NCBI GenBank assembly: GCA_034521575.1 | Contig: JAXHMJ010000003.1 | Span: forward strand, 372,001-436,000 | Reading direction: 5' to 3' | DNA from: a candidate division KSB1 bacterium | GTDB taxonomy: Bacteria > Zhuqueibacterota > Zhuqueibacteria > Residuimicrobiales > Krinioviventaceae | Length of the DNA stretch: 64,000 nt | Part shown: piece after piece, positions 16,901 through 26,541 of the stretch | Layout of the letters: each line of letters opens with the position of its first letter | Numbering within the stretch: position 1 is the stretch's first letter | Program-made: the position numbers and the translations under genes | Notes under the pieces: model-generated | Database searches by the model: none | The model's input: the letters and a program-made list of their open reading frames with translations, nothing else | What the model was told of the DNA's origin: nothing

Positions 16901-18360
16901 GCCGACCAGTTGGTCGGCCATCTGCCTGGGCGCAGGGAACAGACATGTAGCGCAGTTTTGAATGTCAGCGCTTTCTGCTGTAACGATACATCCGGGAGCG
17001 CTGTTTGAGGGTTTTTAAACGCGGATCGGATTTTGGGTTTTGTTGAACCGTGCGGTGCTGGTTTCGGGATCGATTGAGTGTGAACGGATTGAGAAACGCG
17101 GCCAGTCGAGTATCGCGGTCAACCAACCTGGTCGACCTACATTAAACCCGACGAGATCGTCGGGCGTGTGCCTGGGTGCATGGAATGGGCTTGTACTGTT
17201 GCATTGAATGTCAACGCTTTCTGCCGTAACGATACATCCGGGAGCGCTGTTTGAGGGTTTTTAATCACGGATCAGATTTTATTTGTTGAACCGTGCGGTG
17301 CTGGTTTCGGATTGATTGAATGTGAACGGATTGAGAACGCGGCCAGTCGGGTATCGCGGGTCGACCAACCTGGTCGACCTACATTGATGTAGGCCGACCA
17401 GTTGGTTCGGCCATCTGCCTGGGCGCAGGGAACAGACATGTAGCGCAGTTTTGAATGTCAGCGCTTTCTGTCGTAACGATTCATCCGGGAGCACTGTTTG
17501 AGGGTTTTTAAACACGGATCAGATTTTATTTGTTGTAACCTGTGCGGTGCTGGTTTTGGATTGATTGGATGAAAACGGATTGAGAACGCGGCCAGTCGAG
17601 TATCGCGGGTCGACCAACCTGGTCGACCTACATTGATGTCGGCCGACCAGTTGGTCGGCCGTGTGCCTGGGTGCATGGAATGGGCTTGTACTGTTGCATT
17701 GAATGTCAGCGCTTTCTGCCGTAACGATACATCCGGGAGCGCTGTTTGAGGGTTTTTAATCACGGATCAGATTTTATTTGTTGAACCGTGCGGTGCTGGT
17801 TTCGGATCGATTGAATGTAAACGGATTGAGAACGCGGCCAGTCGGGTATCGCGGGTCGACCAACCTGGTCGACCTACATTGATGTAGGCCGACCAGTTGG
17901 TCGGCCATCTGCCTGGGCGCAGGGACAGACATGTAACGCCACACTGAATGTCAGCGCTTTCTGTCGTAACGATTCATCCGGGAGCACTGTTTGAGGGTTT
18001 TTAAACACGGATCAGATTTTATTTGTTGAACCGTGCGGTGCTGGTTTTGGATTGATTGGATGAAAACGGATTGAGAACGCGGCCAGTCGAGTATCGCGGG
18101 TCGACCAACCTGGTCGACCTACATTGATGTCGGCCGACCAGTTGGTCGGCCATCTGCCTGGGCGCAGGGAACAGACATGTAGCGCAGTTTTGAATGTCAG
18201 CGCTTTCTGTCGTAACGATTCATCCGGGAGCACTGTTTGAGGGTTTTTAAATACGGTTCAGATTTTGGGTTTTGTTGAACCGTGCGGTAATAACGGTTTC
18301 GGATAATTAGAATGTGAACGGTTTGGGAATGCGGCCAGCCGGGTCAGAAAATACTGGCCG
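16897..18360 (+). repeat. Tandem array of six ~245-bp BIME-like units with head-to-head REP hairpins
   Basis: Units begin at about 16897, 17142, 17389, 17636, 17884 and 18128 (spacing 243-250). Each junction has, in order, GTCGACCA-ACC-TGGTCGAC then CTAC, ATTGAT, GTAG (or GTCG), then GCCGACCA-GT-TGGTCGGC: two hairpins with GTAG tetranucleotides facing each other. The ~190-bp body adds CAGCGCT...AGCGCTG (or AGCACTG) and an ACGGWTCA...TGAACCGT arm pair. Two unit types alternate: a (CATCTGCCTGGGCGCAGG) and b (GTGTGCCTGGGTGCATGG), in the order a-b-a-b-a-a. The array ends with a further CGGCCAG/CTGGCCG dyad at ~18332-18359. No protein-coding content is supported. Confidence 0.93.
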
Positions 18361-18639
18361 GGGATGTGTGTTGCAATCGCATGTCAGTACAATATATCCC
18401 GCAATGTTCCGCCTTTGCCGCACGGAATGAAAACAGAGGGGGGAGCGGAAGACAGCCTGGCTGCAGCGAGGGGGATACTTTTTTAAAAATCAGAGGTGTA
18501 AACTGCTATTTTTTTCAATATAGGGGATGAAAAACGCCTATGCTTTTGTTTTGAATTATACGTAAAAGCATCAGGAATAGCTTTGATCATTCATTTAATT
18601 TTATTAAATTGTAAATAATAGAGATAACTTATTTTCCGC

Positions 18640-18668
18640 TTGACTCTTAAACTATTTTTCATTAAAAT
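18640..18668 (+). promoter_or_regulatory. Sigma-70-type promoter upstream of the lipoprotein/LysM pair
   Basis: TTGACT (18640-18645), 17-base spacer, TAAAAT (18663-18668), in an AT-rich stretch 72 bases before the start codon. The remaining sequence 18361-18639 shows no gene. Confidence 0.7.
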
Positions 18669-18739
18669 AAATCAACAAATGCTGTACATGTTATTTTTAT
18701 TTCATAACAACCATGAACCCGAAAGGAGGTGTAGCGTCT

Positions 18740-19012
18740 ATGAAACACACCCTCAAGACTGCTACGGTGTTGACAGCAATCGCAGTGCTGCTTGTCATGT
18801 TCGCTCTGACCGGATGTAGTAATGCTCCGAATGAAGAGGAACTGAAGGCTTTGGAAGAAGCCAAAGCTGCTGCGTTGGCTGCCGAAGATGCACAGGCCAA
18901 ATGCGAGAGTGAAAAAAGCGATCTTGAAAGCACGTTAGCTGACAAGAAACAAACTCTCAATGAGATGAAGGAAGAAAAAGAAGTTGTAACCGAACGTTTG
19001 CAAGAAATGTAA
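18740..19012 (+). CDS. Small coiled-coil lipoprotein
   Basis: 90 residues from ATG 18740, with the very strong site AAGGAGGT at 18723-18730; an upstream ATG at 18713 would place the start before this site. A signal peptide ends in a lipobox LTGC, so the mature protein is probably anchored by a lipidated cysteine. The rest is Ala/Glu/Lys-rich heptad sequence (ELKALEEAKAAALAAEDA, then DLESTLADKKQTLNEMKEE), predicted to be a coiled coil, similar in style to small Lpp-like or OmpA-linked lipoproteins. It precedes a LysM protein that also has a coiled coil, so the two may form an envelope complex (inference). Strong promoter and RBS suggest high expression. Confidence 0.75.
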   Translation: MKHTLKTATVLTAIAVLLVMFALTGCSNAPNEEELKALEEAKAAALAAEDAQAKCESEKSDLESTLADKKQTLNEMKEEKEVVTERLQEM

Positions 19013-19056
19013 AAATCATGAGTTTGTTAACATTAAAAACCCGTGGAGGGATACTA

Positions 19057-19905
19057 ATGAGAGTGTCAAGCAAAATTCTACTCACTTTGGTGCTTTCCTT
19101 CGTTCTTGTCTTTGGTGCCACGCTTTCGATTGCGCAGGAAGAAATGACAATGGAAGAGTATGAAGCACAATTGGCCGAATGGCAGCAGCGTGAAGCAGAT
19201 GCCAGGGCCGCCAAAGAGGAATGCGAAGCAGCTGTTGAAGCACTGAATGAAGAGGTTCAAACCGTTGAAAGCCAAACTCAGGAAGTTTGGAATGAAATTC
19301 TGTCAGAAATCGGCACCGATGTAGCTGGTGTTGATGAGTTCCGCGGCCAGTTGGAATCCCTGGATGAGCAGGCTGACGGCCTGTTGGCCCTGTCCGCAGA
19401 AGAGTTGTTTGAAAAACGCGATGAAATGACCGCGCTTGAAGAGCAACTTGCTGCCGCCAAAGAGAACAGAATCGCTGCATTAAGTGAAATGCAGGATCTG
19501 ATCGCAACCATCGAAGGAAAACTGGCACAAATCAACAACAAAATGCCCAAAGCTGTTTACGACGACTATAATGTGGTCGTGGGCGACTATCTCTGGAAAA
19601 TTTCGGGCAAAGAAGCCATCTATGATGACCCGACCCAGTGGATGCGAATCTATTCCGTCAACACGGACCAGATTGACGATCCTGATTTGATTTTCCCCGA
19701 ACAGGTTCTGAAAATTCAGCGCGGTCTGGGTATGGATCAATACCTAATTGCCAAAGGCGATTATCTGCAGAAAATTGCAGAGAATCCCGAGGTACTGGGT
19801 GATCCGTCCAACTGGACAAAAATCTATGAAAAGAACAAAGAGATCATCGGTGATGATCCCAATATGGTCTTTCCGCACACTGTACTGGTGATTCCCCAGG
19901 AATAG
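19057..19905 (+). CDS. Exported coiled-coil protein with two LysM-like domains
   Basis: 282 residues from ATG 19057, with GGAGGG at 19044-19049. A signal peptide (MRVSSKILLTLVL...SIA) is followed by a Glu/Ala-rich coiled coil (~25-165). Two LysM-like modules at the C terminus begin YNVVVGDYLWKISG and YLIAKGDYLQKIAE. Each carries a D(P)xxWxxIY element and ends in ...VLKIQRG or ...VLVIPQE. LysM domains bind peptidoglycan, so it probably spans from the cell wall through its coiled coil. It follows the lipoprotein gene by 44 bases and ends in a terminator, so the two genes form one unit. Exact role unknown. Confidence 0.82.
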   Translation: MRVSSKILLTLVLSFVLVFGATLSIAQEEMTMEEYEAQLAEWQQREADARAAKEECEAAVEALNEEVQTVESQTQEVWNEILSEIGTDVAGVDEFRGQLESLDEQADGLLALSAEELFEKRDEMTALEEQLAAAKENRIAALSEMQDLIATIEGKLAQINNKMPKAVYDDYNVVVGDYLWKISGKEAIYDDPTQWMRIYSVNTDQIDDPDLIFPEQVLKIQRGLGMDQYLIAKGDYLQKIAENPEVLGDPSNWTKIYEKNKEIIGDDPNMVFPHTVLVIPQE

Positions 19906-19939
19906 ATTTTTTTCTTGAAATTTATAAAGATGAAACTTG

Positions 19940-19985
19940 AACTCTCGGTCTGTTGTATAATTGCAGCAGGCTGAGAGTTTTTTTG
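19940..19985 (+). terminator. Rho-independent terminator
   Basis: AACTCTCGGTCTG pairs with CAGGCTGAGAGTT (two G-U wobbles) and a T run follows. It separates the LysM gene from phoH, so a phoH start inside this hairpin is unlikely. Confidence 0.82.
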
Positions 19986-20002
19986 TAAAGGCATTTGCTG
20001 AT

Positions 20003-20978
20003 TTGGAAAAACGTATTAAATTAAGCGGAATTGATCCTATGGCGTTCTACGGCGCCCGGGATGTCAATCTGCGTTTTCTCGAGGATTATCTCAATGCCGA
20101 GGTAATTGCGCGCGGAAACGAGATGCTGGTTCGCGGCAGTGAAAAAGATGTTCAGGAAGCGGATAAAGTGATCGGTGAACTTTTACTGCTGGTGAACCGC
20201 AACGGCAGTATCTCCCCGGATGACGTGGAAACGGCTGAGCCGGTTGTCCGACTGGCAGCAGCCCTCCGAGACGGTACAGGACCGGGAGGATGTGGTGCTG
20301 TATGACCAAGCGCGATCCTGTGAAACCCAAGACCGCCGGACAGCGTGACTATTTTCAGTCCGCCCGGGAAAATGACATTGTATTTTCCATTGGTCCTGCG
20401 GGAACGGGGAAAACCTTTTTGGCTGTGGCCATTGCACTGTCTTTTATGCGCGAAAAAACTGTGGACCGGATTATCCTTTGCCGGCCGGCGGTGGAAGCCG
20501 GTGAAAATCTCGGTTCTTTGCCGGCGACCTGCGGGAAAAAGTGGATCCGTATTTGCGTCCGTTGTACGATGCGTTGTTATCCATGATTCATCCGGATAAA
20601 CTGCGCAAGCAAATGGATGCCTCGATTATAGAGATCGCGCCACTGGCTTATATGCGCGGTCGGACTTTGAATAACAGTTTTGCTATATTGGATGAAGCCC
20701 AGAATACCACCTCACAGCAGATGAAAATGTTTTTGACACGGCTGGGCCCCAATTCCCGCGCTATCATCACAGGGGATATCACCCAAATCGATTTGCCGGG
20801 CAATATGATCTCCGGGCTGGTGGAGGTGCAGAATATTCTCAAAAATATTGACGGTATCGGTATGGTTTACCTGAGCGACCAGGATGTGGTACGGCACCGT
20901 CTGGTGCGCAAAATAATCAATGCTTACAATCGTAAAGACGCTGATCTTCTGAATGAACCCAACGATCAAACTCAGTAA
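20003..20978 (+). CDS. PhoH-like ATPase (reading frame changes at least twice)
   Basis: The protein is recognisable end to end but spread over frames. The N-terminal region ([21 protein letters not shown]-like) runs from a probable TTG at 20003 to ~20235. A linker follows where one frame reads [15 protein letters not shown]. The core has [11 protein letters not shown] and Walker [12 protein letters not shown], then [11 protein letters not shown]. After a second shift at 20521-20528 (CCGGCGAC, consistent with one missing G) come [37 protein letters not shown] (Walker B), [11 protein letters not shown] and SQDVVRH-like DQDVVRH. PhoH proteins are P-loop ATPases linked to RNA metabolism and YbeY. 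Gene order phoH-pgpH-ybeY-corC is classical. Probable sequence indels rather than a dead gene. Confidence 0.85.
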
Positions 20979-20992
20979 GGATGCAGTGAACT

Positions 20993-23297
20993 ATGTTGAA
21001 TTCCAAAAAGCGGTCGCGTAAAACCGATTCGCCAAAACCCGACAAACCGAAAAAGTGGTATCAGCAGTATTGGTTTGATATTCTGTTTGTGGTCGTTCTG
21101 TGTGCGATTCTGGCCCTTATTTTCCCAAGAGGAAAGTCTTATCAATTTGGCGACCTCAAGGAAGGCAGCGTTTACGTCGGTGAAGAAGTCATCGCCCCGT
21201 TTACGTTTTCGGTGAACAAGAGTGAAGAAGAGTATGCAGATGATATTGAACAAGCCCGCGAAAGTGTAAAACCTGTTTTCGAATATCGGGCTCAGGTGGA
21301 GCAGACGCAGCTGGATCGTATCCGCGTGTTTGCAGAGCAGATGAACGTTCTGCTGAAAAATCCGACAACAGAGGCTGCAGATCTGAAATCCGTGCTCAAT
21401 GATGCGGGAATCGTCCTCTCCGACGCCGATCTCCGGTCACTGATGACCGGTTTTGAGAGCGGCGGGATGACGAGCGACCGTGTAGTGAACAAGCGAGTCG
21501 AGAGTTTTAATCAGATCATTGATGCGGTCAAACCGCTGGTGAAAAAACGTTATACCGCGGGAATCATTGACCGGCTCAAACGTGAGTTTGCCGAGTCACG
21601 TGACCGGATATCAGTGCGCAAATCCGGCGGTGAAATTGTCGAAAAACTGGACTATTACCACGATATCAATGAAGCCTCCAACGCCCTGCTGGAGGATTTG
21701 CGCGAAACCGGGGATATGGGGGAGAATAAAGTCGAAGTTGCCTATTCCATCGGCTCGGCGTTTCTGCAGCCCAATTTAATTTACAATGAACAGGAAACCG
21801 AACTGCGGCGCAAAGAAGCTGTAAGCAGTGTGCCGCTTGCCAAGGATCAGGTGCTTGCGGGCGAACGATCATCGACAGTCATCAGCGGCTGACCCGGCAG
21901 GGCCTGTCGAAAAGCTCCGATCGCTTGCACAGGCCAAAGCCGAACGGGGAGAGATGCACGGTTTTTGGCAGAATGTCAAACCGGCTGTCGGACAGTTCCT
22001 GTTGATTGTGGCGATTTTGGCCCTGTTTGTATTTTTCCTGTGGAAAGACAATCGCGAGCTGTTAAAACCCATCAGAGAACGTGTATTGATCGCGCTGTCC
22101 ATCCTGTTTGTAAGTATTTTTATTTATCTGTCCAATCGGTTTACTTTGTCTCCCTATGTGATCCCGGTTTCAACCCTGGCCATTGTGGTTACCGTTTTTT
22201 TTAATGTGCGGGTGGGGTTTTATTCCGTGATAGTGATGAGTCTGTTGACCGGCGCGTTGCGGGGGAACGAGTTCAGCATCACCTTTGTTTCTTTGTTTAC
22301 CAGTTCCATCGCCGTACTGAGCGTCAGTCGCGTCCGAAACCGCAACTGGATTATACGATCAGGGCTGGTGATTGCCGCCGCGTTTTTGGTTTCCATTACC
22401 ATTATCGACTTTGTCGGGTATTCCGATTTTAGTGATATCGCACGCGACTGGGGATTCGGTGTGCTGAACGGCTTTTTGTCCCCCGGACTGGCTTATATCC
22501 TGATTATTGTCTTTGAATCAATGTTCGACAAGACCACGGATATGACACTGCTGGAATTGTCCGATTTTAATCATCCGCTGCTGAGGCGATTATCTCTTGA
22601 AGCTCCCGGAACTTACCATCACAGCTATTTGATCGGTATGCTGGCGGAGAGCACTACAGAGGCGCTCGGTGGCAATGCCCTGCTGGCGCGTGTCGGTGCC
22701 TATTATCACGATATTGGTAAACTGGAAAAACCGGAATATTTTGTGGAAAATCAGGCCAAAGGACGCAATCCTCAGGAAAAGCTGGCGCCGCGTATGAGTT
22801 CGTTGATTCTGTCCAATCATGTGCGCCGGGGACTGGAGATGGCGCGTGAATACGGTCTGCCAAAAGAAATAGAAGCCTTTATCATTCAGCATCACGGCAC
22901 ATCCCTGATGAGTTTTTTCTATCAGAAAGAACTGGAACAAAAAGACGCCCAGGATGTATCAGAAAGCGAATTCAGGTATCCGGGGCCCCGGCCGCAAAGT
23001 GTCGAAACCGCCATTGTTATGCTCGCGGATTCCGTGGAAGCGGCTTCACGAACACTCAAAGATCCCAAACCCACCCGAATTAAAAATCTGGTTGAAAATA
23101 TCATTGATGAACGTTTTGAGAGCGGTGAACTCGATGAAGCGCCTCTCACTCTCAAAGACCTGTCCAAGATATCCGCCGCTTTTCAGAAAATTCTGAACGG
23201 CATTTTTCACGGCCGTGTCGAGTATCCGAATCAGAATAAAGGTGAAAAGAAAGAAGAGAATCAGGGTAAAAAGACCGAGCAGCAGGACGAGGCATGA
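20993..23297 (+). CDS. 7TM-HD (PgpH/YqfF-like) c-di-AMP phosphodiesterase-type protein (two frame changes)
   Basis: The N-terminal part has one membrane helix after a basic region and the extracellular 7TM-7TMR_HDED domain (to ~21865). The cytoplasmic part has several further helices and an HD domain with HHSYLIGML, YYHDIGKLEKP and FIIQHHGTSLMSFFY. Between them the reading frame steps back by one base twice, at about 21865-21868 and 21904-21910. The short middle frame reads IIDSHQRLTRQGL, which fits the family. Both shifts are explained by one missing base. Family members such as PgpH hydrolyse c-di-AMP. The stop overlaps the ybeY start by four bases. Acidic/lysine-rich C-terminal tail. Confidence 0.86.
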
Positions 23298-23725
23298 CGC
23301 CTCTATCGGTCGAAAATCCAGCCGGATGTGACGCTGTGAACGAGCCTCTAATTCGGGATCTCATAGATTGGATCATGAAACAACCGGGCACCCCTGACGA
23401 TTGGACGCTTACCATTGTTTTTGTCAATGATGATTTTATTTCAGATCTGCATGAACGCTATATGAATACTCCGGGCCCGACGGATGTCATTACGTTCAAT
23501 TTGACGGACATCGGCGGCCCTCTGGAGGGGGAGATATATATCAGTTGTGAAACTGCAACGATAAATGCGGACCATTACCAGGTCACACTCGAGAATGAAC
23601 TTTGCCGATTGTCTGTGCATGGAATGTATCATTTGCTGGGCATTGAAGATACAACGCCTGAAAAAAAACAGAGAATGACGGAGCTTGAGAATGCGGCATT
23701 ATCCGCTGTTGTACCAAAGCCCTGA
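23294..23725 (+). CDS. ybeY: Endoribonuclease YbeY (rRNA maturation factor)
   Basis: 143 residues; ATG overlaps the upstream stop (ATGA). The family signatures PTDVITFNLTD and LSVHGMYHLLGIEDTTPEKKQRM-type C terminus are present. The usual zinc motif HGxLHLxGYDH has its first two histidines here (HGMYH), but the third position is IED rather than YDH. Substitution of this third His by a residue such as Asp is, to my knowledge, also seen in Bacteroidetes-like YbeY, so this is not necessarily inactivating. It processes 16S rRNA 3' ends and takes part in ribosome quality control. Next to pgpH and corC as in many bacteria. Confidence 0.92.
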   Translation: MTPLSVENPAGCDAVNEPLIRDLIDWIMKQPGTPDDWTLTIVFVNDDFISDLHERYMNTPGPTDVITFNLTDIGGPLEGEIYISCETATINADHYQVTLENELCRLSVHGMYHLLGIEDTTPEKKQRMTELENAALSAVVPKP

Positions 23726-23888
23726 TGTCCAGTGGGCAGGAAAACAGGATCAAGCGCTGAAACATCCGATGCCCGGGTTTTTATTCTGTTTCCTCTGCTT
23801 TACTGATGAAAATGATTGATTTGCAATTAATGTTTTGTTACATTATTGTTTCAATACACTGTTAAACGATCAGGAGGATTTTTCTCTT

Positions 23889-25193
23889 TTGGATTTCGAT
23901 CCTTATAGTCATCTTTTTCTTTTTATTGTGCTGCTTGGGGCTTCGGCCTTTTTTTCCGGTTCTGAAACAGCTTTTTTCAGTATCGGACAGCATCAGCTGA
24001 GTGAGCTGAAAAATAAAACATCGCAAACCGCCAAACGCATTTTGATGCTGTTGAATCATCCCAGACAGCTGTTGATTACCATTCTTATCGGCAATACGCT
24101 GGTCAATGTGGGGGCGGCTTCCATCGGTTATATGTTAACAACCTATTGGTGTCGCATAGCCGGGCTGCCCGCGCAGTGGGCTATTGTGATCAACGTGGTG
24201 GCGGTCACTTTTGTTATTCTCTTATTCAGCGAGATTTCACCCAAGATTATTGCGGTTAAAAATTCGATCCGCTTTGCCGGTATAGTCTCCCCGATTATTT
24301 TTATGCTGTTCCTGCTTTTTTATCCGCTTACCTTTCTTTTGGCGCGGATGATTGATGTCATTAAAATTATTTTCCGTGTGTCCGAACCCATGCCCGAAAA
24401 ATATATGCGGGTGGAAGAGTTTCAGACGCTGCTGAATATCGGAGAACAGCAGGGCGAACTGGAGACCGATGAAAAAGAAATATTAAACTCTATTTTTCAT
24501 TTCGGAGACACAACTGTCCGGGAGATCATGATTCCCCGAACCGATATGGTGTGTGTGTCGGATGATACCTCCCTTGAGGAACTATCCAAAATGATCAAGG
24601 AAAAAGGCCATACCCGGATTCCGGTCTACAGTGAGACCGTGGACAAAATACAGGGTATCATCAATGCAAAAGATCTTTTGCCGTTTATTTATCAGCCCGA
24701 TACGTCCATCGATATTTTGAGTCTGGCCCGGACAGCGATTTTTGTTCCGGAAAGTAAAAAAATCGACGACCTGCTGCGTGAATTTCAGATGCGCCGACAG
24801 CATATGGCGATTGTTGTTGATGAATACGGCGGTACTTCGGGATTGGTAACCCTCGAAGATGTGATTGAGGAAATTGTCGGTGAAATTCAGGATGAATATG
24901 ACAAGGAACCGCCGTTGTATCGCAAGATCAGTGCAACACAATATCTGTTCAATTCAAAAATCGATATCAATTCAATCAATGATCTATTGGGTACCGATAT
25001 CCCGACGTCGGAAGATTATGACACGCTGAGCGGATTTATTCTTGAGCACAAAGGGTATTTCCCTAAAGAAGGCGAAACCTATGAATGGGATGACACTCAT
25101 TTTACGATGGAAAAAGTAGAAAAGAACCGGATACTGCTGATACGTGTTGATATAACAGACTCGGAAGAGAACGATAATATTGAAATTAACTAA
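23889..25193 (+). CDS. CNNM/CorC (HlyC) family transporter-like protein: DUF21, CBS pair, CorC_HlyC domain
   Basis: 434 residues from TTG 23889, which has AGGAGG at 23872-23877; earlier in-frame starts would put that site inside the gene. DUF21/CNNM membrane domain (~1-190) with FFSGSETAFFSIGQHQL and EISPKIIAVKNS. A CBS pair follows (REIMIPRTDMVCV ... GHTRIPVYSETVDKIQGI, then HMAIVVDEYGGTSGLVTLED). A C-terminal CorC_HlyC (transporter-associated) domain ends the protein (INDLLGTDIP, GFILEHKGYFP). Relatives are implicated in Mg/Co efflux. It is the last gene of the phoH-pgpH-ybeY-corC set. Confidence 0.92.
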   Translation: MDFDPYSHLFLFIVLLGASAFFSGSETAFFSIGQHQLSELKNKTSQTAKRILMLLNHPRQLLITILIGNTLVNVGAASIGYMLTTYWCRIAGLPAQWAIVINVVAVTFVILLFSEISPKIIAVKNSIRFAGIVSPIIFMLFLLFYPLTFLLARMIDVIKIIFRVSEPMPEKYMRVEEFQTLLNIGEQQGELETDEKEILNSIFHFGDTTVREIMIPRTDMVCVSDDTSLEELSKMIKEKGHTRIPVYSETVDKIQGIINAKDLLPFIYQPDTSIDILSLARTAIFVPESKKIDDLLREFQMRRQHMAIVVDEYGGTSGLVTLEDVIEEIVGEIQDEYDKEPPLYRKISATQYLFNSKIDINSINDLLGTDIPTSEDYDTLSGFILEHKGYFPKEGETYEWDDTHFTMEKVEKNRILLIRVDITDSEENDNIEIN

Positions 25194-25262
25194 AATTACT
25201 TGACTAGTTTTTGATTATTTAATACCTTTAAAAAAACTCTAATGGAAACAAGGAGAAATCGA

Positions 25263-26456
25263 ATGCTGAAATTAAAATTTAACTTTCAGGACGTGTTGAG
25301 GGCGCCGCGCCTGGCGTTTAGCCTCCAGAGAATGTGGATTCAACTGGTTGGTTTGTTTTTTGGTTACCTTGGCTATCTTGTATTTACGTATCTGAGCTTT
25401 CTCAGCAATGGCTTTGATCTTGCTGTGATGTGGCAGAGGTATGGATTGTTTCCCTGCGCATTTACCGGCGGAGACACGCTGGCCTGGTACTCTCTGATTT
25501 TGGCTATCATCGGTGTACTGGCGCTATTTATCGCCTTTTTATTAACCAATACGGCTGTTTCACGGGCAGTGTACATGTCCGCCAAAGGCAACACTTTTTA
25601 TACCTGGCGTGAATCTTTTGCATTTGCGTTCCGTAAATTGGCTTCGGTTCTTTTAACTCCCATATCGCTGATGATCCTTGTGGGATTGCTCGTTTTAGGG
25701 GCTCTGGTGATTGGATTGTTGGGCAAAATCCCCTTTATCGGTGAAATTGGTGTCAGCCTGTTCACCGTATTCTGGTTTCTGGCCGCTTTGTTTTTGTTTT
25801 TTGTGGCTATCGTTGCGGCTATCACTTTGCTTTACGCGCCCAGTATTCTTGCGACGACGGATGAAGATGCATTCGAAGCTGTTTTCCAGAGTTTTTCCAT
25901 GACCTGGTCGCAACCGTGGAGAATGATTTTCTATCAGGCTCTGACCCTGGTGCTGAGTGTTCTGGCACTGGGAATTTTCGCAGCCTTTGTCAAAGAAGCG
26001 ATTGTGATTATGAATATGCTGTTTGCCTGGTTCATGGGCGCTGATTTTATTAATCTTGCGAATAACGGGCAGGCCATGCTGCAGAGCTGGACACTTTTGG
26101 CTCAGGATGCGGTGAACTTTTTGTTCCAGGATTACCAGCATCTGGTCTATTTTACCCGTGAATTCAGCCTGATCCCGGTCGAGTCTTTGTCCGTTTCCGT
26201 GGTTATCGCTTCCTGGCTGTATGCGCTCAGTCTGTTGTTCCTGGGCGGATGGGTTGTCTCTTACGGTTTGTCTACATTCAGCGCCTGCAATACGATCTCG
26301 TATATCGTGATACGCCAGAAAAAAGATGAAGAAAATTTGCTCGAGCGCGTTGACAAGGAAGAAGAAGAGGAAGAGGACGAGGAAGAAATCGAAGAAACTC
26401 CAGCCGAACCGGAATCCGCAGAAGAATCCAACGAATCTTCCGAAAAAAGAATCTGA
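25263..26456 (+). CDS. Polytopic membrane protein with acidic cytoplasmic tail, unknown function
   Basis: 397 residues from ATG 25263, preceded by AAGGAG at 25250-25255. Around six hydrophobic helices are seen, including LLVLGALVIGLLGKIPFIGE and FLAALFLFFVAIVAAITLLYA. An YAPSILATTDEDAFEAVFQSF segment is reminiscent of DUF4013/YciC-like membrane families. The last ~45 residues are almost all Glu, Asp, Pro and Ser. It stands alone between corC and a terminator. I do not recognise a specific function. Confidence 0.7.
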   Translation: MLKLKFNFQDVLRAPRLAFSLQRMWIQLVGLFFGYLGYLVFTYLSFLSNGFDLAVMWQRYGLFPCAFTGGDTLAWYSLILAIIGVLALFIAFLLTNTAVSRAVYMSAKGNTFYTWRESFAFAFRKLASVLLTPISLMILVGLLVLGALVIGLLGKIPFIGEIGVSLFTVFWFLAALFLFFVAIVAAITLLYAPSILATTDEDAFEAVFQSFSMTWSQPWRMIFYQALTLVLSVLALGIFAAFVKEAIVIMNMLFAWFMGADFINLANNGQAMLQSWTLLAQDAVNFLFQDYQHLVYFTREFSLIPVESLSVSVVIASWLYALSLLFLGGWVVSYGLSTFSACNTISYIVIRQKKDEENLLERVDKEEEEEEDEEEIEETPAEPESAEESNESSEKRI

Positions 26457-26466
26457 ATAAACAGGC

Positions 26467-26506
26467 AAGCCGGCCTGTTACCTTTAAGGTGATGGCCGGC
26501 TTTTTG
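26467..26506 (+). terminator. Rho-independent terminator
   Basis: AAGCCGGCC pairs with GGCCGGCTT around an 18-base loop, followed by a T run. Confidence 0.92.
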
Positions 26507-26541
26507 CAACATTTTTTACAGTATGTGCATGGGAGCGCTAT

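Noticed and set aside
17279-18233. Open frames on the minus strand repeated across the 245-bp array
   Set aside because: They differ only as the repeat does, lack a start context and break in diverged units; the DNA signal is palindromic, not coding.
16897-18360. CRISPR array
   Set aside because: Units are ~245 bp and largely identical throughout, with no short repeat/unique spacer pattern and no cas genes nearby.
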